From positions 1,612,001-1,676,000 of the forward strand of contig JABTUN010000001.1 of the NCBI GenBank assembly GCA_015075365.1: a stretch of 64,000 nucleotides of DNA, read 5' to 3'. The notes under the pieces are model-generated. The model ran no database searches, was not told the origin of the DNA, and worked only from the letters and a program-made list of their open reading frames with translations. The translations under genes were made by a program, and so were the position numbers. This document shows, piece after piece, positions 28,278 to 37,497 of the stretch (positions are counted from its first letter, which is position 1; every line of letters starts with the position of its first letter). Origin of the DNA: Verrucomicrobiaceae bacterium (GTDB lineage: Bacteria; Verrucomicrobiota; Verrucomicrobiia; Verrucomicrobiales; Verrucomicrobiaceae).

Positions 28278-28341
28278 GCGAGAGCATACGGAGGGCAGCA
28301 CGTCTTCTTGACGAAGCAGGCGCACTTCTTCGCTCCTCAAA

Positions 28342-29748
28342 TCACCCGAGCAGCCGCACAAACGGATGCCCTTCGTTCTGGTCGATGCGTTCGGGCAGGC
28401 CTTTGTGGTTGTAGGTGAGCTTGGTGTGATCGATGCCCATCAAATAGAGAATCGTGGCGTGGATCGAATGCACATGCAGGCGATCCTCGACGGCATACAG
28501 GCCGAGGTCATCCGTCGCGCCGTAGGTCTGGCCGCCTTTGACGCCGCCGCCGGCCATCCACATGGTGAAGCCGGTGGGGTTGTGGTCGCGGCCATCACCT
28601 TGCTCGGACATCGGTGTGCGGCCAAATTCGCCGCCCCAAATGACGAGGGTCTCGTCGAGCAGGCCACGGGCCTTCAAGTCGGTGAGCAGACCGGCGATGG
28701 GTTTATCGACGGAGTTGCAGTATTTGCCGTGATTGACCTCGATGCCCTTGTGAGCATCCCACTTGCTTCCCGCACCACTGTAGAGCTGCACAAAGCGCAC
28801 GCCGTTTTCCACGAGGCGACGCGCCAGGAGGCAGTTGCGGCCAAAAACCGCCGTCGCCTCGTTGTCCATGCCGTAGAGCTTCTTGGTGGTCTCGCTTTCT
28901 TTGCTGAGATCGACGGCATCCGGTGCCTCGGCCTGCATCTGAAAGGCGAGTTCGTAGCCTTTGATGCGGGCGTCGAGTTCCGTGTTGCTCATGCGCGTGG
29001 CGTTGTAGTCGCGGTTCAAAGCACCAAGCAGGTCCAGCTTGTCACGTTGACGCACGGGATCGACGCCTTTCGGGTTGTCGAGGAACTTGATGGGCGTGCC
29101 TTCGGAGCTGAATTCGACGCCTTGATACACGGCGGGCATGAAGCCATTGCCCCAGTTCCGTGCGCCATTCACCACGGTGGCCTCGCTGTCCTTGATGACG
29201 ACAAAGCCGGGCAGATTTTGATTCGAGGTGCCGAGACCATACTGCGCCCAGGCACCGAGCGAGGGACGACCGCCGAACACGGAGCCAGTATTCATCGAGC
29301 ACACGCCGCCGGCATGATTGATGCCGCTGGAGGCGCAGGAATGAATCACCGCGAGGTCATCGGCATGCTGCGCCACATGCGTGAACCAATCCGAGATCCA
29401 CAGGCCGCCTTGCCCGTGCTGCTTCCAGGTGCGTTTGCATTCCAGGATCGGGGACTTTGCCTCGCCCATGGCGGTGATCGGTGCCTTGAAGCTCGCGGGC
29501 AAAGACTGACCGGCGAGTTTGTTCAGCAGCGGCTTGTAGTCGAAGGTGTCGAGATGGCTCGGGCCACCTTCCATGAAGAGAAAGATGACGCTCTTTGCCT
29601 TCGCTGGACGATGCGCGACACGCAGTGGTGCGGCGCTTGCTTGTTCCTGCCCCATGAGCGCGGCCAAAGCGACCGAGCCAAAGCCGCAGCCGGCCGTTTG
29701 CAGGAAGTCGCGACGCGACGTGGGATGGTCGTAACGATTGCAACGCAT
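28342..29748 (-). CDS. Exported DUF1501 protein (first copy)
   Basis: The 468-residue protein begins MRCNRYDHPTSRRDFLQTAGCG with a twin-arginine signal (SRRDFLQ). Family signatures: SVIFLFMEGGPSHLDTFDYKP, HADDLAVIHSCASSGINHAGGVC, NCLLARRLVENGVRFVQLYSG, WDAHKG and TLVIWGGEFGRTPMSEQGDGRDHNPTGFT. It belongs to the longer DUF1501 branch that normally follows a DUF1549/DUF1553 cytochrome gene directly. Here its expected upstream partner (30606-33758) is separated from it by a MNT/HEPN pair, while another cytochrome gene lies 64 bp downstream. Confidence 0.9.
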   Translation of the reverse strand: MRCNRYDHPTSRRDFLQTAGCGFGSVALAALMGQEQASAAPLRVAHRPAKAKSVIFLFMEGGPSHLDTFDYKPLLNKLAGQSLPASFKAPITAMGEAKSPILECKRTWKQHGQGGLWISDWFTHVAQHADDLAVIHSCASSGINHAGGVCSMNTGSVFGGRPSLGAWAQYGLGTSNQNLPGFVVIKDSEATVVNGARNWGNGFMPAVYQGVEFSSEGTPIKFLDNPKGVDPVRQRDKLDLLGALNRDYNATRMSNTELDARIKGYELAFQMQAEAPDAVDLSKESETTKKLYGMDNEATAVFGRNCLLARRLVENGVRFVQLYSGAGSKWDAHKGIEVNHGKYCNSVDKPIAGLLTDLKARGLLDETLVIWGGEFGRTPMSEQGDGRDHNPTGFTMWMAGGGVKGGQTYGATDDLGLYAVEDRLHVHSIHATILYLMGIDHTKLTYNHKGLPERIDQNEGHPFVRLLG

Positions 29749-29856
29749 GATGGTGATGGGTTTAAAACGGGGAATGTAAGCTCTCTTCCTCACCTAAAGG
29801 CCATTGCTGGCTGTTTTTTGACACGAAAAATGAGGAGCGAGCCCGAATTCGCCTTC

Positions 29857-30237
29857 TCACAATCCCAGCGCCGCCCGTGCCTCATGACGGATGGCCTTCG
29901 CGTCCTGGTGGCAGCGCCTCATCTCGACTGCGGTGGCTTCGTTGCCGGGATAGCGGATGCGCACGGCATAGTCACTGATGCGGCTGGCCGCAGGCTGAAG
30001 AGCCGCCCAAAAAGGCTCGATGCCCAGCACGAGCTGAATGAGCTGGTCGATCTGGTGGATTCGCGGAATGCGAACACCCGCTTCTTCCATGCGTGCCTTC
30101 ACATACTTCTCTGCAGACTGCTGGAAGTGGAAACAAACCTGGTCTCTCACGGGAGGCTTGCGCCGTCGCATCAAGGAAACTGCCAGCAGCCAGTCCGACT
30201 CCGCTTTCTTGATCCATTCACGCGTGGACGCCTTCAT
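29857..30237 (-). CDS. HEPN domain protein, toxin of a MNT/HEPN pair
   Basis: The 126-residue all-alpha protein starts MKASTREWIKKAESDWLLA. The HEPN ribonuclease-type motif R-x(5)-H appears as RDQVCFH (residues 31-37) followed by FQQSAEKYVKARMEEAG, the classic core of nucleotidyltransferase-linked HEPN proteins. Such proteins cleave RNA and are silenced by AMPylation or binding of their partner. The start ATG lies 20 bp inside the end of the nucleotidyltransferase gene, so the two are translated together. The C-terminal tyrosine motif used for AMPylation in some HepT toxins is not evident. Confidence 0.8.
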   Translation of the reverse strand: MKASTREWIKKAESDWLLAVSLMRRRKPPVRDQVCFHFQQSAEKYVKARMEEAGVRIPRIHQIDQLIQLVLGIEPFWAALQPAASRISDYAVRIRYPGNEATAVEMRRCHQDAKAIRHEARAALGL

Positions 30238-30538
30238 ACATGACCCTGCCTTTCTCGGTGATGTCGAGAATGAAGGACTCGCGATCCTGAATGCGAGCCT
30301 CAAGCCGGTCTTCGGGCTCCACCAGCACATCCACGGGAAATGTGGCTGGGACTTTCATTCGCATCTTGAAGCCCAAATCTCTCCTGAACCGCTTCTTGGG
30401 CATCACCACCATCACATCCACATCAGAATCCTCGTTGGGCGTGCCGTAGGCATAGGAGCCAAACAGAATGATTTTCCGCGGCTTGAAAGCGGCGGCGATG
30501 GCGTCGCAGTATTGCTGGATGGCCTTCCGGGAGATCAC
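30218..30538 (-). CDS. MNT-type minimal nucleotidyltransferase, antitoxin of a MNT/HEPN pair
   Basis: The 106-residue protein starts with GTG (ISRKAIQQYCDAI). The nucleotidyltransferase motif is intact: G27-S28-Y29 in LFGSYAYG and D39/D41 in DSDVDVMVV. Minimal nucleotidyltransferases of this type neutralise HEPN toxins, in characterised cases by adding AMP. The gene overlaps the HEPN gene by 20 bp. The pair sits between a cytochrome-DUF1549 gene and its usual DUF1501 partner with all four genes on the same strand, so it may be transcribed from the host operon as well as from its own promoter. Confidence 0.85.
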   Translation of the reverse strand: MISRKAIQQYCDAIAAAFKPRKIILFGSYAYGTPNEDSDVDVMVVMPKKRFRRDLGFKMRMKVPATFPVDVLVEPEDRLEARIQDRESFILDITEKGRVMYEGVHA

Positions 30539-30605
30539 AATGCGAGACTAACGACACCGCCGCGAATGGTCAAGGAACGGAATTGGGCCGGATGAGCCTC
30601 GCTTC

Positions 30606-33600
30606 TCAATGCAGATAGAAAAACTCGTTCGTGTTCAGCAGCACCTGACAGAGGTCGTTCATGGCCTGGCGGAAGGGATCGGCTTCTTCGACGCTCTTCA
30701 CGTCGCTGCCGTTCCAGGCGAATTGGGAGTTCAGCGGATCAGCGGCACGCCAGACGACGAAACCGGCGCTCCATTTTTCCGGATCGGCGCTCAAAGCTTT
30801 GTCGGCCACGTAGCCGGTCACGATGCGCACGGCTTCAATGCGGCCGTCCCATTGATGCGAGGGCGCACGCTTGTTCAGGCCGCCGATGACGAGTTGGGAG
30901 GAGCCGAGGCTGAGCTTCGAGCGGATGTCCATCGGCACCACGGCGGATTGCACGGCAGCGCCCGGCGTGTCGAGATCACGCACGGTGAAGGTGACGTTCT
31001 TCGCGGGGCAGGAAACCCGCGCGGCGATGTGATAGCGACGGCCCAGCTCGATGTGGATGTTCGAAGGCACGACCTGGTAGCCGATGTTCGAGTTCTCATC
31101 TTCGCCGACGACTTGCACGATCACGTTGCGCGGCTTGTAACGCGATTTTTCGCCGGTGACGCCCAAACTCCAGCCAAAGGCCTCCAGGCTGTCCTTCCCG
31201 CCATTCCACCGCGAGGCAAGCGTGCGCACCGAGGCATTCACATCGATGCTGTTGAGGCTGGCGACGGCTTCGACGGTGAACTCATCGCCCTCTTTTTCGT
31301 TCGTGTTGATCAGCAGACGCTCGTGGGCGCTGTTCTCTTTGAAGGTCTCCGAGCCATCACCTGACTCCGCGACCTCGGAAGCCTTCGCTTTCGTCGTTCC
31401 GGCTCGTTTCTTCAAAAAGCCCTCCGCGGTGGCTTTTTCCTTCGGCGTCGGCGGACGGCCCAAAACAGCCATCCACGCATCGTCGATGCCTTCCACGCGT
31501 GAGGCGAGCTTGCGGGCACGGGCGAGCAACCAGTCGCCATTGAGCAATTGCAGTGCCTGCGTCGGCGTGGTGGTGCTCTGACGCTCGGCGGTGCTCGCAA
31601 AGCCCGCCGGCATGTCGAGCGCACGAAGAAGCTCGTTCGGGTTGTTGCGCTTCTTCATCGTGTAAACCGAGCGGCGTGTGCTGTTCCCATCGCCCGCCGG
31701 TCCACCGGCCGCGGCATCGAGTTCGCCACTCACCGCGAGCAGCGCATCACGCACCTGCTCGGCATCGAGACGGCGCGGATTGAAGCGCCACAGGTAGCGG
31801 TTCGACGGATCGACCTTCGACGCGACCTCGTCCGGCTCCTGGCGGGCCGTTTGACGATAGGCGGCGGAGAGCATGATCTCGCGATGCAGCGGCTTCAAAT
31901 GCCAGCCGCCCTTCACAAACTTCGTCGTGAGGTAATCGAGCAGCTCCGGATGTGTCGGAGGCTCGCCCAGCTTGCCGAAATCACTCGCGGTGGCCACGAT
32001 GCCGCGACCGAAGTGATACTGCCACACCCGGTTCACGATCACGCGGGTCGAGAGCTGGTTGTCTGGCCGCGTGATCCACTCCGCCAGCGCCGTGCGGCGA
32101 CCGGTGGAGGTCTTCGTGGCTTTGATCTTCGGCAGGCTGGTGTCGATGATCGAAAGGAAGCCCGGCTCGATCTGCTGCTCGCCCTTGCGTGTCTTGATCG
32201 CCACCGCCGGTGCCACCGGGCTCGCATCCGTCGCCACAAAGGCCTCCATCAGCGGCTTCGGCTTCAAGTGATCGAACTTTTTCAGCTCGTCCTCCAGCGC
32301 CTTGTATTCCGCTTTCTGCTCATCGGTCTTGAGGCTCTTCATCGGGTCAAAGCGCTTGCGCTCCACCGTCATCTGACGCTCGACGAGACCTGCGAGCTGC
32401 CTTTCCAGCGCATCACGCTTCTCCGCGGGCTTCCGCGTCATCACTTGGAGGTCATCCGTGAAGCGAGTGAGCGCGCGCTCGACTCGCGGCTCCAGGATCG
32501 GCTTCGTCAGCGCATCCATTTTCGCGCGGATTTCTGCTGTGGCGGCCTCCCACTTCGCCTGCTGCTCGTTGTAGGCCTTCTTCTCCGCTGTCGTCGCCAG
32601 CGTCATGTCATCGCGCCATTGCACCGGGGCGAGGAAGGCCCGCAGGCGGTAGTAGTCCTTTTGCAGGATGGGATCGAACTTGTGGTTGTGACAGTGCGCA
32701 CAGCCCATGCTCAGGCCGAGGAAAAGCTCGCCCGTGGTGTCCGTCATGTCGGTGAGGATGATGTCCCACTGGCCGCGGGCATCGCGCTGGTTCCATTCAT
32801 ACACCGGATGACGCAGGAAGGCCGTGGCGATGAGCACGTTCGGATCATCCGGCGCGATCTCATCGCCCGCGAGCTGCTCTTTGACGAACTGGTTGTAGGG
32901 CTTGTCGTCGTTGAGCGACTTGATCACGTAGTCGCGATACGGCCACACCGACGGGCGATAGGCGTCCGCGTTGTAACCATCGCTCTCCGCATAGCGCACG
33001 AGGTCCAGCCAGTGCTGCGCCCAGCGCTCGCCGTAGCTTGGCGAGGCCAGCAGCTCATCGACGAGCTTCTCATAGGCCTTCGGGTCCTTGTCGTGCACAA
33101 ACGCGTCGATCTGCTCCTTCGTCGGCGGCAGGCCGTGCAGGTCAAAATACACGCGGCGCACCAGTTCATGCCGGTCCGCCTCCGGCGCCGGCTTGAGCTT
33201 CATCTCCGCCTGCTTCGCCGCGATGAAGCGGTCGATGTCATTGCGCACCCATTTGCCTCCCGCGTCCGGCGGCGACACTTTTTTCACCGGCTGGAAGAAC
33301 CAATAGTTCCGCTGTTCTTCCGTGAAGCCGCCCTCCGTCACCACCACCTTCTTCGAGCCATCCTCCGGCCACGGCGCACCGATTTGGATCCACTTCTCCA
33401 GGATCGCGATCTCCGCGTCCGGGATCTTCCCGCCATTGTTCTTCGGCGGCATTTGGAAGTCCTCATTCGTCCAGCGAACCGCCTCCATCAGCGGCGACTT
33501 CGACGGCTCTCCCGGCACCACCGCCGGTCCGGTGTCACCGCCCGTTTTCAGATAACCAATGTGATCCACCCGCAGCCCGCCCTTCTGCTTTGTATTGCTG

Positions 33601-33758
33601 TGGCACTCGTAGCAGCGGTTCACCAAGATCGGCCGCACCTCCTTCTCAAAAAACGTCATCGCCGCCCGCTGCGCGTCATCATCGGCCGCGATGGCCCAAC
33701 GACCGGCGGCAAAGCTGGACAGCAGGAAAACGGTGCGGAAGAGGCAGGAGCGGTTCAT
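30606..33758 (-). CDS. Secreted planctomycete cytochrome C - DUF1549 - DUF1553 protein with embedded LamG
   Basis: The 1050-residue protein has a signal peptide (MNRSCLFRTVFLLSSFAAGRWAIA). The cytochrome domain holds CYECH at residues 49-53. DUF1549 starts near 180 (DIDRFIAAKQAEMKLKPAPE) with CAHCHNHKFDP near 353, then a charged coiled-coil-like stretch (AEIRAKMDALTKPILEPRVER), then DUF1553 from about 560 (RTALAEWITRPDNQLSTRVIVNRVWQYHFGRG). Between the DUF1553 body and its terminal DLCQVLLNTNEFFYLH lies an inserted beta-rich LamG-like module at about 860-1010 (DEFTVEAVASLNSID, SHQWDGRIEAVRIVTGYV). It is likely a surface haem protein of polymer catabolism. It lies downstream of the esterase and SGNH genes. 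Confidence 0.88.
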   Translation of the reverse strand: MNRSCLFRTVFLLSSFAAGRWAIAADDDAQRAAMTFFEKEVRPILVNRCYECHSNTKQKGGLRVDHIGYLKTGGDTGPAVVPGEPSKSPLMEAVRWTNEDFQMPPKNNGGKIPDAEIAILEKWIQIGAPWPEDGSKKVVVTEGGFTEEQRNYWFFQPVKKVSPPDAGGKWVRNDIDRFIAAKQAEMKLKPAPEADRHELVRRVYFDLHGLPPTKEQIDAFVHDKDPKAYEKLVDELLASPSYGERWAQHWLDLVRYAESDGYNADAYRPSVWPYRDYVIKSLNDDKPYNQFVKEQLAGDEIAPDDPNVLIATAFLRHPVYEWNQRDARGQWDIILTDMTDTTGELFLGLSMGCAHCHNHKFDPILQKDYYRLRAFLAPVQWRDDMTLATTAEKKAYNEQQAKWEAATAEIRAKMDALTKPILEPRVERALTRFTDDLQVMTRKPAEKRDALERQLAGLVERQMTVERKRFDPMKSLKTDEQKAEYKALEDELKKFDHLKPKPLMEAFVATDASPVAPAVAIKTRKGEQQIEPGFLSIIDTSLPKIKATKTSTGRRTALAEWITRPDNQLSTRVIVNRVWQYHFGRGIVATASDFGKLGEPPTHPELLDYLTTKFVKGGWHLKPLHREIMLSAAYRQTARQEPDEVASKVDPSNRYLWRFNPRRLDAEQVRDALLAVSGELDAAAGGPAGDGNSTRRSVYTMKKRNNPNELLRALDMPAGFASTAERQSTTTPTQALQLLNGDWLLARARKLASRVEGIDDAWMAVLGRPPTPKEKATAEGFLKKRAGTTKAKASEVAESGDGSETFKENSAHERLLINTNEKEGDEFTVEAVASLNSIDVNASVRTLASRWNGGKDSLEAFGWSLGVTGEKSRYKPRNVIVQVVGEDENSNIGYQVVPSNIHIELGRRYHIAARVSCPAKNVTFTVRDLDTPGAAVQSAVVPMDIRSKLSLGSSQLVIGGLNKRAPSHQWDGRIEAVRIVTGYVADKALSADPEKWSAGFVVWRAADPLNSQFAWNGSDVKSVEEADPFRQAMNDLCQVLLNTNEFFYLH

Positions 33759-33834
33759 CTGGCTTAATAAGGCCGGAGAACTACGTCTTTGGACGCCAAA
33801 ATTGGCGAAAACGCCGCGGCTTGCGCCCCCCACT

Positions 33835-34500
33835 TTAGTGAGGTAGCGCCTTCATCAGTGCCTCGGCGATGGCCGCCATGCCCTTATCGCCAGGATGATT
33901 TGCCACCCCAGCGTGCTTGAATTCTCGCTCGGCTCTGCCGTAGAGGCTTTTGTCCGCGCCTAGAGCACCGATGTCGCAAAAAATGCCGCCCACAGCATCG
34001 CAGGCACCACGCAACGCCTCGTCCTTGGCCGCGTTCGCCCAGAAGCAACTGCGCACGAGGATTGTCGGCTTGCGTGTGCCTTGGAGGGACTTCAACAGCG
34101 CGGTCACATCGGACTGGAGCTGCGTTTTCTCCTCCGCCGTCTTCAAGCCGGGCACATTTTCGCCAATCGCGAGCACGATCAGGTCCGCTTGGAAGTCGAT
34201 GGCCTCTTTGAGCTTCGTCGCGAATTCATAGCCCTGATGCGCACGCTCGAAGTCGGCGATGTTTTTGACGAGGATCTCCGGCGCGGCGCCCTGTTTCTGC
34301 GTGAGCGAGGCCGTGAAGACATGCACATAGTCCTTGGCCTCCGCGCTCGCGGCCATGCCCCAGTTGCCACTCCAGTCGATGTCGGCCTTCGGGCCGTGCT
34401 TGGTGATGCTGTTGCCGAGGAAGAGGACCTTTTGGAAGCTGGTCTGCGCGAAGGCCGAAGTGGCCGCGCTGAGAAGGAAGAATAGGAGGGCGAATTTCAT
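33835..34500 (-). CDS. Secreted SGNH/GDSL-type hydrolase
   Basis: The 221-residue protein has a signal peptide (MKFALLFFLLSAATSAFA). Block I is present as VLFLGNSITKHG, with a serine nucleophile in GNSIT; block III is IVLAIGENV (E in place of the usual N-D pair); block V is HPGDKGM with the catalytic D/H region. SGNH enzymes remove acyl groups from polysaccharides or lipids. It follows the alpha/beta hydrolase by 10 bp, so the two esterase-like genes are an operon leading into the cytochrome-DUF1549 gene. Confidence 0.8.
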   Translation of the reverse strand: MKFALLFFLLSAATSAFAQTSFQKVLFLGNSITKHGPKADIDWSGNWGMAASAEAKDYVHVFTASLTQKQGAAPEILVKNIADFERAHQGYEFATKLKEAIDFQADLIVLAIGENVPGLKTAEEKTQLQSDVTALLKSLQGTRKPTILVRSCFWANAAKDEALRGACDAVGGIFCDIGALGADKSLYGRAEREFKHAGVANHPGDKGMAAIAEALMKALPH

Positions 34501-34510
34501 GAGAGGAGGT

Positions 34511-36373
34511 TTAGTGGGCCGTTTGACGCATCACCCAGTCCCAGCGCTCGCTGGCTTGATTGAGTTGCGCTTCGAGATCGGCGGCGGTTAGGAACCGCTG
34601 CTCGATGAGATTTTGCGCGGCGGCTTTCACCTGGTCGAGATAGGCATCTTTGCTGCCATAGCGTTCTTCGAGCGACAAACGCGGATCGTTCGCCGCCTCG
34701 CGCTCGGCCTTGGTCTTCGCAAAAGGCACCCAGGCACCGCGCAGGAGGTAAAACTCGTGCGGTGAGCCGAACTCTGCCGGACGAAATACCCAACCTGTGC
34801 CGGTGCCAAGCGGCACGGCGACATCCGGCACGCGAATGCCGCCGAGGTCATTGCCATCGGCATCGCATTGCGGCACGAGCAGCGGCAGTTCGGTGCCTTC
34901 ACCAGCGCCGCCGGGCAGTTGCGGGTTACGCAAGCGACCACCGGCCTTGATGGCATTCGGAGCGTCCATGCCGGGCACTTTGGGCCAGCGAACTTCCGCA
35001 ACTGGCACAAGCGTGGCGTCGCTGAGCTTGGGATGCACGCTCGGCGGTGGAGCGATGCCTTCGCTGACCCAGCGATGCATCGCCAATCGCAGCGCGAGGA
35101 TGGCAGGATTGGCATTCACTGGATTCGCCAAGGGCGAACCTTTGACCTGTGAAGTCGGCGGAAACGAAGCCGGCCCATGCGAGGTGCTGGCGAAGAAATA
35201 CGAGCGCACATTCTCCGGGAAAGCGATGTCCACTTTGCCATCGGGCGTGGCGTGCGTGAGCGCTCCGACACGCCCCGCGCCCCAGTATTCGGCGGCCATG
35301 TTGGTATAAAAAATCTTCGGCGCATGTCTCACGCGAGAGTTGGCGAGGATGCCTTCGCTTTGACCACTCACCGGGTCTTTTTGAGCCGTATCGGCAAAGG
35401 GATACGAAGCGGTGTAGTAACCGGAAACGGCTCGCGGTGTGGACCAGCGCTGATTCAGCACGAGACGACCTGCGCCAGCGACATGCGACATGATGCCATC
35501 GAGCGCCATGCGATCTTGTTCGTCCGTGTTGAAGCCGAGATAGACGAAATCGCGCAAAAAGCGGCCGCATTGCGACGAACCAAACGCATAAGCGTGCTTC
35601 ACCTTCGCGGGCGAGGCCGGATCGTGCTTCAACCACGCCACGGCATCGCGAATCGCCGCGTAACCGAGTCCGGCGACTGGCGGAGCCTCGGACAGATAAA
35701 ACACCTCGTAGGTCTTCCCGGGCTCAAAACCGCCCTCGAGTCGAAGGCGGCCGTTTTCGAGGTTCCATTGCTTTCGCGGCACTTCCTGGCCTTCCGGGTA
35801 GGCGGCGCGATTTCGCACGATGAGACGGCTTTCGGCTCCCGTGATGTCCACCGGCGGATAATCGGTCAAATCGGTGATCGGCTGCTCATCGAGTCTTTTG
35901 TCCGGCGTGAACACCGCGCTCACCACACCGCGAATCGGGCTGCCGTCCTTGTTTTGTGCCCGTGGCACTTCCAGGCGCAGTTTGTCCGCCGCCACATCGA
36001 ACTCCCAGCCGACATTCACGAGCGTGAAGCCCGCTTTCATCACCCACTCGCTCAAGCTCGCCTTCCCTCCGCGATTCGGAATCTCAAACCACGCCGAGCC
36101 ATTGCTCTTGGCGTCATCCTTCGGCTTCCACACCCGCAAATCAGCCGCGAAGCTCACCTTCCCCTCCGCATTCACCGGCGCGAGATCGACATCCGCGATG
36201 ATTGCATTCTGCGGCTGCTTCGGATCGATCTCGAAGTGCAGCTTGCCGCTGAGCTGTTCATAGCCCGTGGCACCGGCATCGGATCGCTCTTTGATTTCCA
36301 CCCGCACCACGGCGGCGTGCAGCGAAAGAGACGCGAGGGATGAAAGCAGGACGAGGCGTGTGGAGAGATTCAC
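34511..36373 (-). CDS. Secreted alpha/beta-hydrolase domain protein (Abhydrolase_10 type), copy 1
   Basis: I place the start at GTG 36373, because NLSTRLVLLSSLASLSLHAAV then forms a normal signal peptide; the longer frame runs back into a palindromic repeat. The roughly 620-residue protein belongs to the alpha/beta-hydrolase domain family typified by VRVEIKERSDAGATGYEQLSG, KHAYAFGSSQCGRFLRDFVYLG (nucleophile S in GSSQCG) and DGIMSHVAGAGRL. Family members are mostly uncharacterised secreted esterases. A second copy lies at 41717-43729 with the same domain order. Substrate unknown. Confidence 0.8.
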   Translation of the reverse strand: MNLSTRLVLLSSLASLSLHAAVVRVEIKERSDAGATGYEQLSGKLHFEIDPKQPQNAIIADVDLAPVNAEGKVSFAADLRVWKPKDDAKSNGSAWFEIPNRGGKASLSEWVMKAGFTLVNVGWEFDVAADKLRLEVPRAQNKDGSPIRGVVSAVFTPDKRLDEQPITDLTDYPPVDITGAESRLIVRNRAAYPEGQEVPRKQWNLENGRLRLEGGFEPGKTYEVFYLSEAPPVAGLGYAAIRDAVAWLKHDPASPAKVKHAYAFGSSQCGRFLRDFVYLGFNTDEQDRMALDGIMSHVAGAGRLVLNQRWSTPRAVSGYYTASYPFADTAQKDPVSGQSEGILANSRVRHAPKIFYTNMAAEYWGAGRVGALTHATPDGKVDIAFPENVRSYFFASTSHGPASFPPTSQVKGSPLANPVNANPAILALRLAMHRWVSEGIAPPPSVHPKLSDATLVPVAEVRWPKVPGMDAPNAIKAGGRLRNPQLPGGAGEGTELPLLVPQCDADGNDLGGIRVPDVAVPLGTGTGWVFRPAEFGSPHEFYLLRGAWVPFAKTKAEREAANDPRLSLEERYGSKDAYLDQVKAAAQNLIEQRFLTAADLEAQLNQASERWDWVMRQTAH

Positions 36374-36452
36374 CAGCCGAGTACGCTGCTTACGCGCCCT
36401 TTTGGCAATAGCGCCATCTGACTTTCTTGGCGGGCATTCACGCGCCAGCAGA

Positions 36453-36553
36453 GTAGCCATCTTGCTCCGCAAGATGCGCTGAACGCTCTCGAAATACCGA
36501 GCCGTCTTCCGAGAATGACACGCCAAGCTCCTCTCGCGGAGCGAGAGGGCTAC
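36453..36553. repeat. Inverted pair of GTAG hairpins (REP-like, family B)
   Basis: The left half is GTAG-C-CATCTTGC-TCC-GCAAGATG-CGCTGA. The right half on the other strand is GTAG-C-CCTCTCGC-TCC-GCGAGAGG-AGCTTGG. Both are preceded by a CAGCAAAGTAGCC-like flank. The two stems differ at two positions and both changes are compensated, so pairing is kept. It lies between the GNAT stop and the hydrolase start. Confidence 0.78.
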
Positions 36554-36558
36554 TTTGC

Positions 36559-37494
36559 TCACGCCGTCTCCGGCATAAAGGTCGGAAACACGATGCCTTT
36601 CGCGTTCGCAACCGGCGCAGTGGACTGCGCGACATGCAGCTCAACGTTCCGAGCACCCCACATGTAGGCGGTGCGCACAAGCGTGGAAGCCGCGCAGGGA
36701 GCAAGGAAGACGAGCGTCTTGCCTCGCAGGCCGTCGAGGGCTTTCCAAAGCAGGGCGATGGCCGTCTCTTCATCGGCAGCGACGCCGGGGCCGATCATGG
36801 TGAAGGACGGATGCGTGCTCATGCCAAGGAAACCGTTCACGGAGCCGTCTGTGGCCTCGGAGACGAGCAAACGCCATGCACCGACCTCGTTGCGCACGAA
36901 AAACGCGAAGTCCTTCTCGCGGCGGATGCCTTGCTGCGACTGCTCGAAGTCGGCGATTCGCGGCGCATCGGCCAAAACGGCCTCGCGCACGTGTTCGATG
37001 CCCGCGGGCGCGGCGGCGGACAGGCCGGTGTCGGGCACGGTGATGAGTAGATCTTGAAAAATGGCTCCCGGGACGAATCCGAGCCGCGTGTAGAGCGAGA
37101 ACGAGTCGAGATTCAGCAGACTCGAAACAAGCCGCGCCGGTTTGCCGAGGCGTTTTGCCTTCTCCAGCACGAGCAACATCATCTTTTTCGCGATGCCGCG
37201 GCCGCCTGCATCCGGCGAAGTGGCGACGATACCAACGGAGACATGTGTTTCACGCTCATGCGAGAAGCAAACGCCGACGATCTCGCCGCTGTCCGTGCGG
37301 GTAGTGACGCATTCGCCGGGATCGAGCGCCTCATACACATCGGGGAAAAGCGTGAAGGGATCAGGGCTGTCGCCAAAGCGGGCACCTTGGCCGAGTCGGC
37401 TCTCATACCAATGAACGAGAGCGCGGTGCAGCAGCCGCGCGATGGGTTCGCGGTCGGCGGCGGTGAGAGGGGTGAAGTCGATGCTTTCGCTCAT
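36559..37494 (-). CDS. Tandem GNAT acetyltransferase
   Basis: The 311-residue protein appears to be two GNAT folds in tandem. In the first, acetyl-CoA-binding motif A is SVGIVATSPDAGGRGIAKKMMLLVLEKAKRLG with the following SFSLYTRLGFVPG, both typical of active GNATs. The second half (AGIEHVREAVLADAPRIADFEQ..., VNGFLGMSTHPSFTMIGPGVAADEETAIALLWKAL) is a divergent copy. The start follows the oxidoreductase stop by 3 bp, so the two are co-transcribed. The acceptor is unknown; co-occurrence with a Gfo/Idh/MocA oxidoreductase would fit an amino-sugar or a small metabolite. Confidence 0.82.
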   Translation of the reverse strand: MSESIDFTPLTAADREPIARLLHRALVHWYESRLGQGARFGDSPDPFTLFPDVYEALDPGECVTTRTDSGEIVGVCFSHERETHVSVGIVATSPDAGGRGIAKKMMLLVLEKAKRLGKPARLVSSLLNLDSFSLYTRLGFVPGAIFQDLLITVPDTGLSAAAPAGIEHVREAVLADAPRIADFEQSQQGIRREKDFAFFVRNEVGAWRLLVSEATDGSVNGFLGMSTHPSFTMIGPGVAADEETAIALLWKALDGLRGKTLVFLAPCAASTLVRTAYMWGARNVELHVAQSTAPVANAKGIVFPTFMPETA

Positions 37495-37497
37495 GGT

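Noticed and set aside
31548..33767. A 739-residue plus-strand open frame, and similar long frames at 2637-4196, 8826-10253 and 26109-27602
   Set aside because: They lie antisense to well-supported genes, have no recognisable domain and arise from codon bias in GC-rich DNA.
14150..33800. Shared GTCTTTGGACGCCA near 14150 and 33785
   Set aside because: A single 14-bp match with no common structure or position; likely coincidence.
33768..33820. Palindromic GGCTTAATAAGGCC and GCCAAAATTGGC near the start of a cytochrome gene
   Set aside because: They do not match the repeat families and could be promoter or operator sequence; too little to call.
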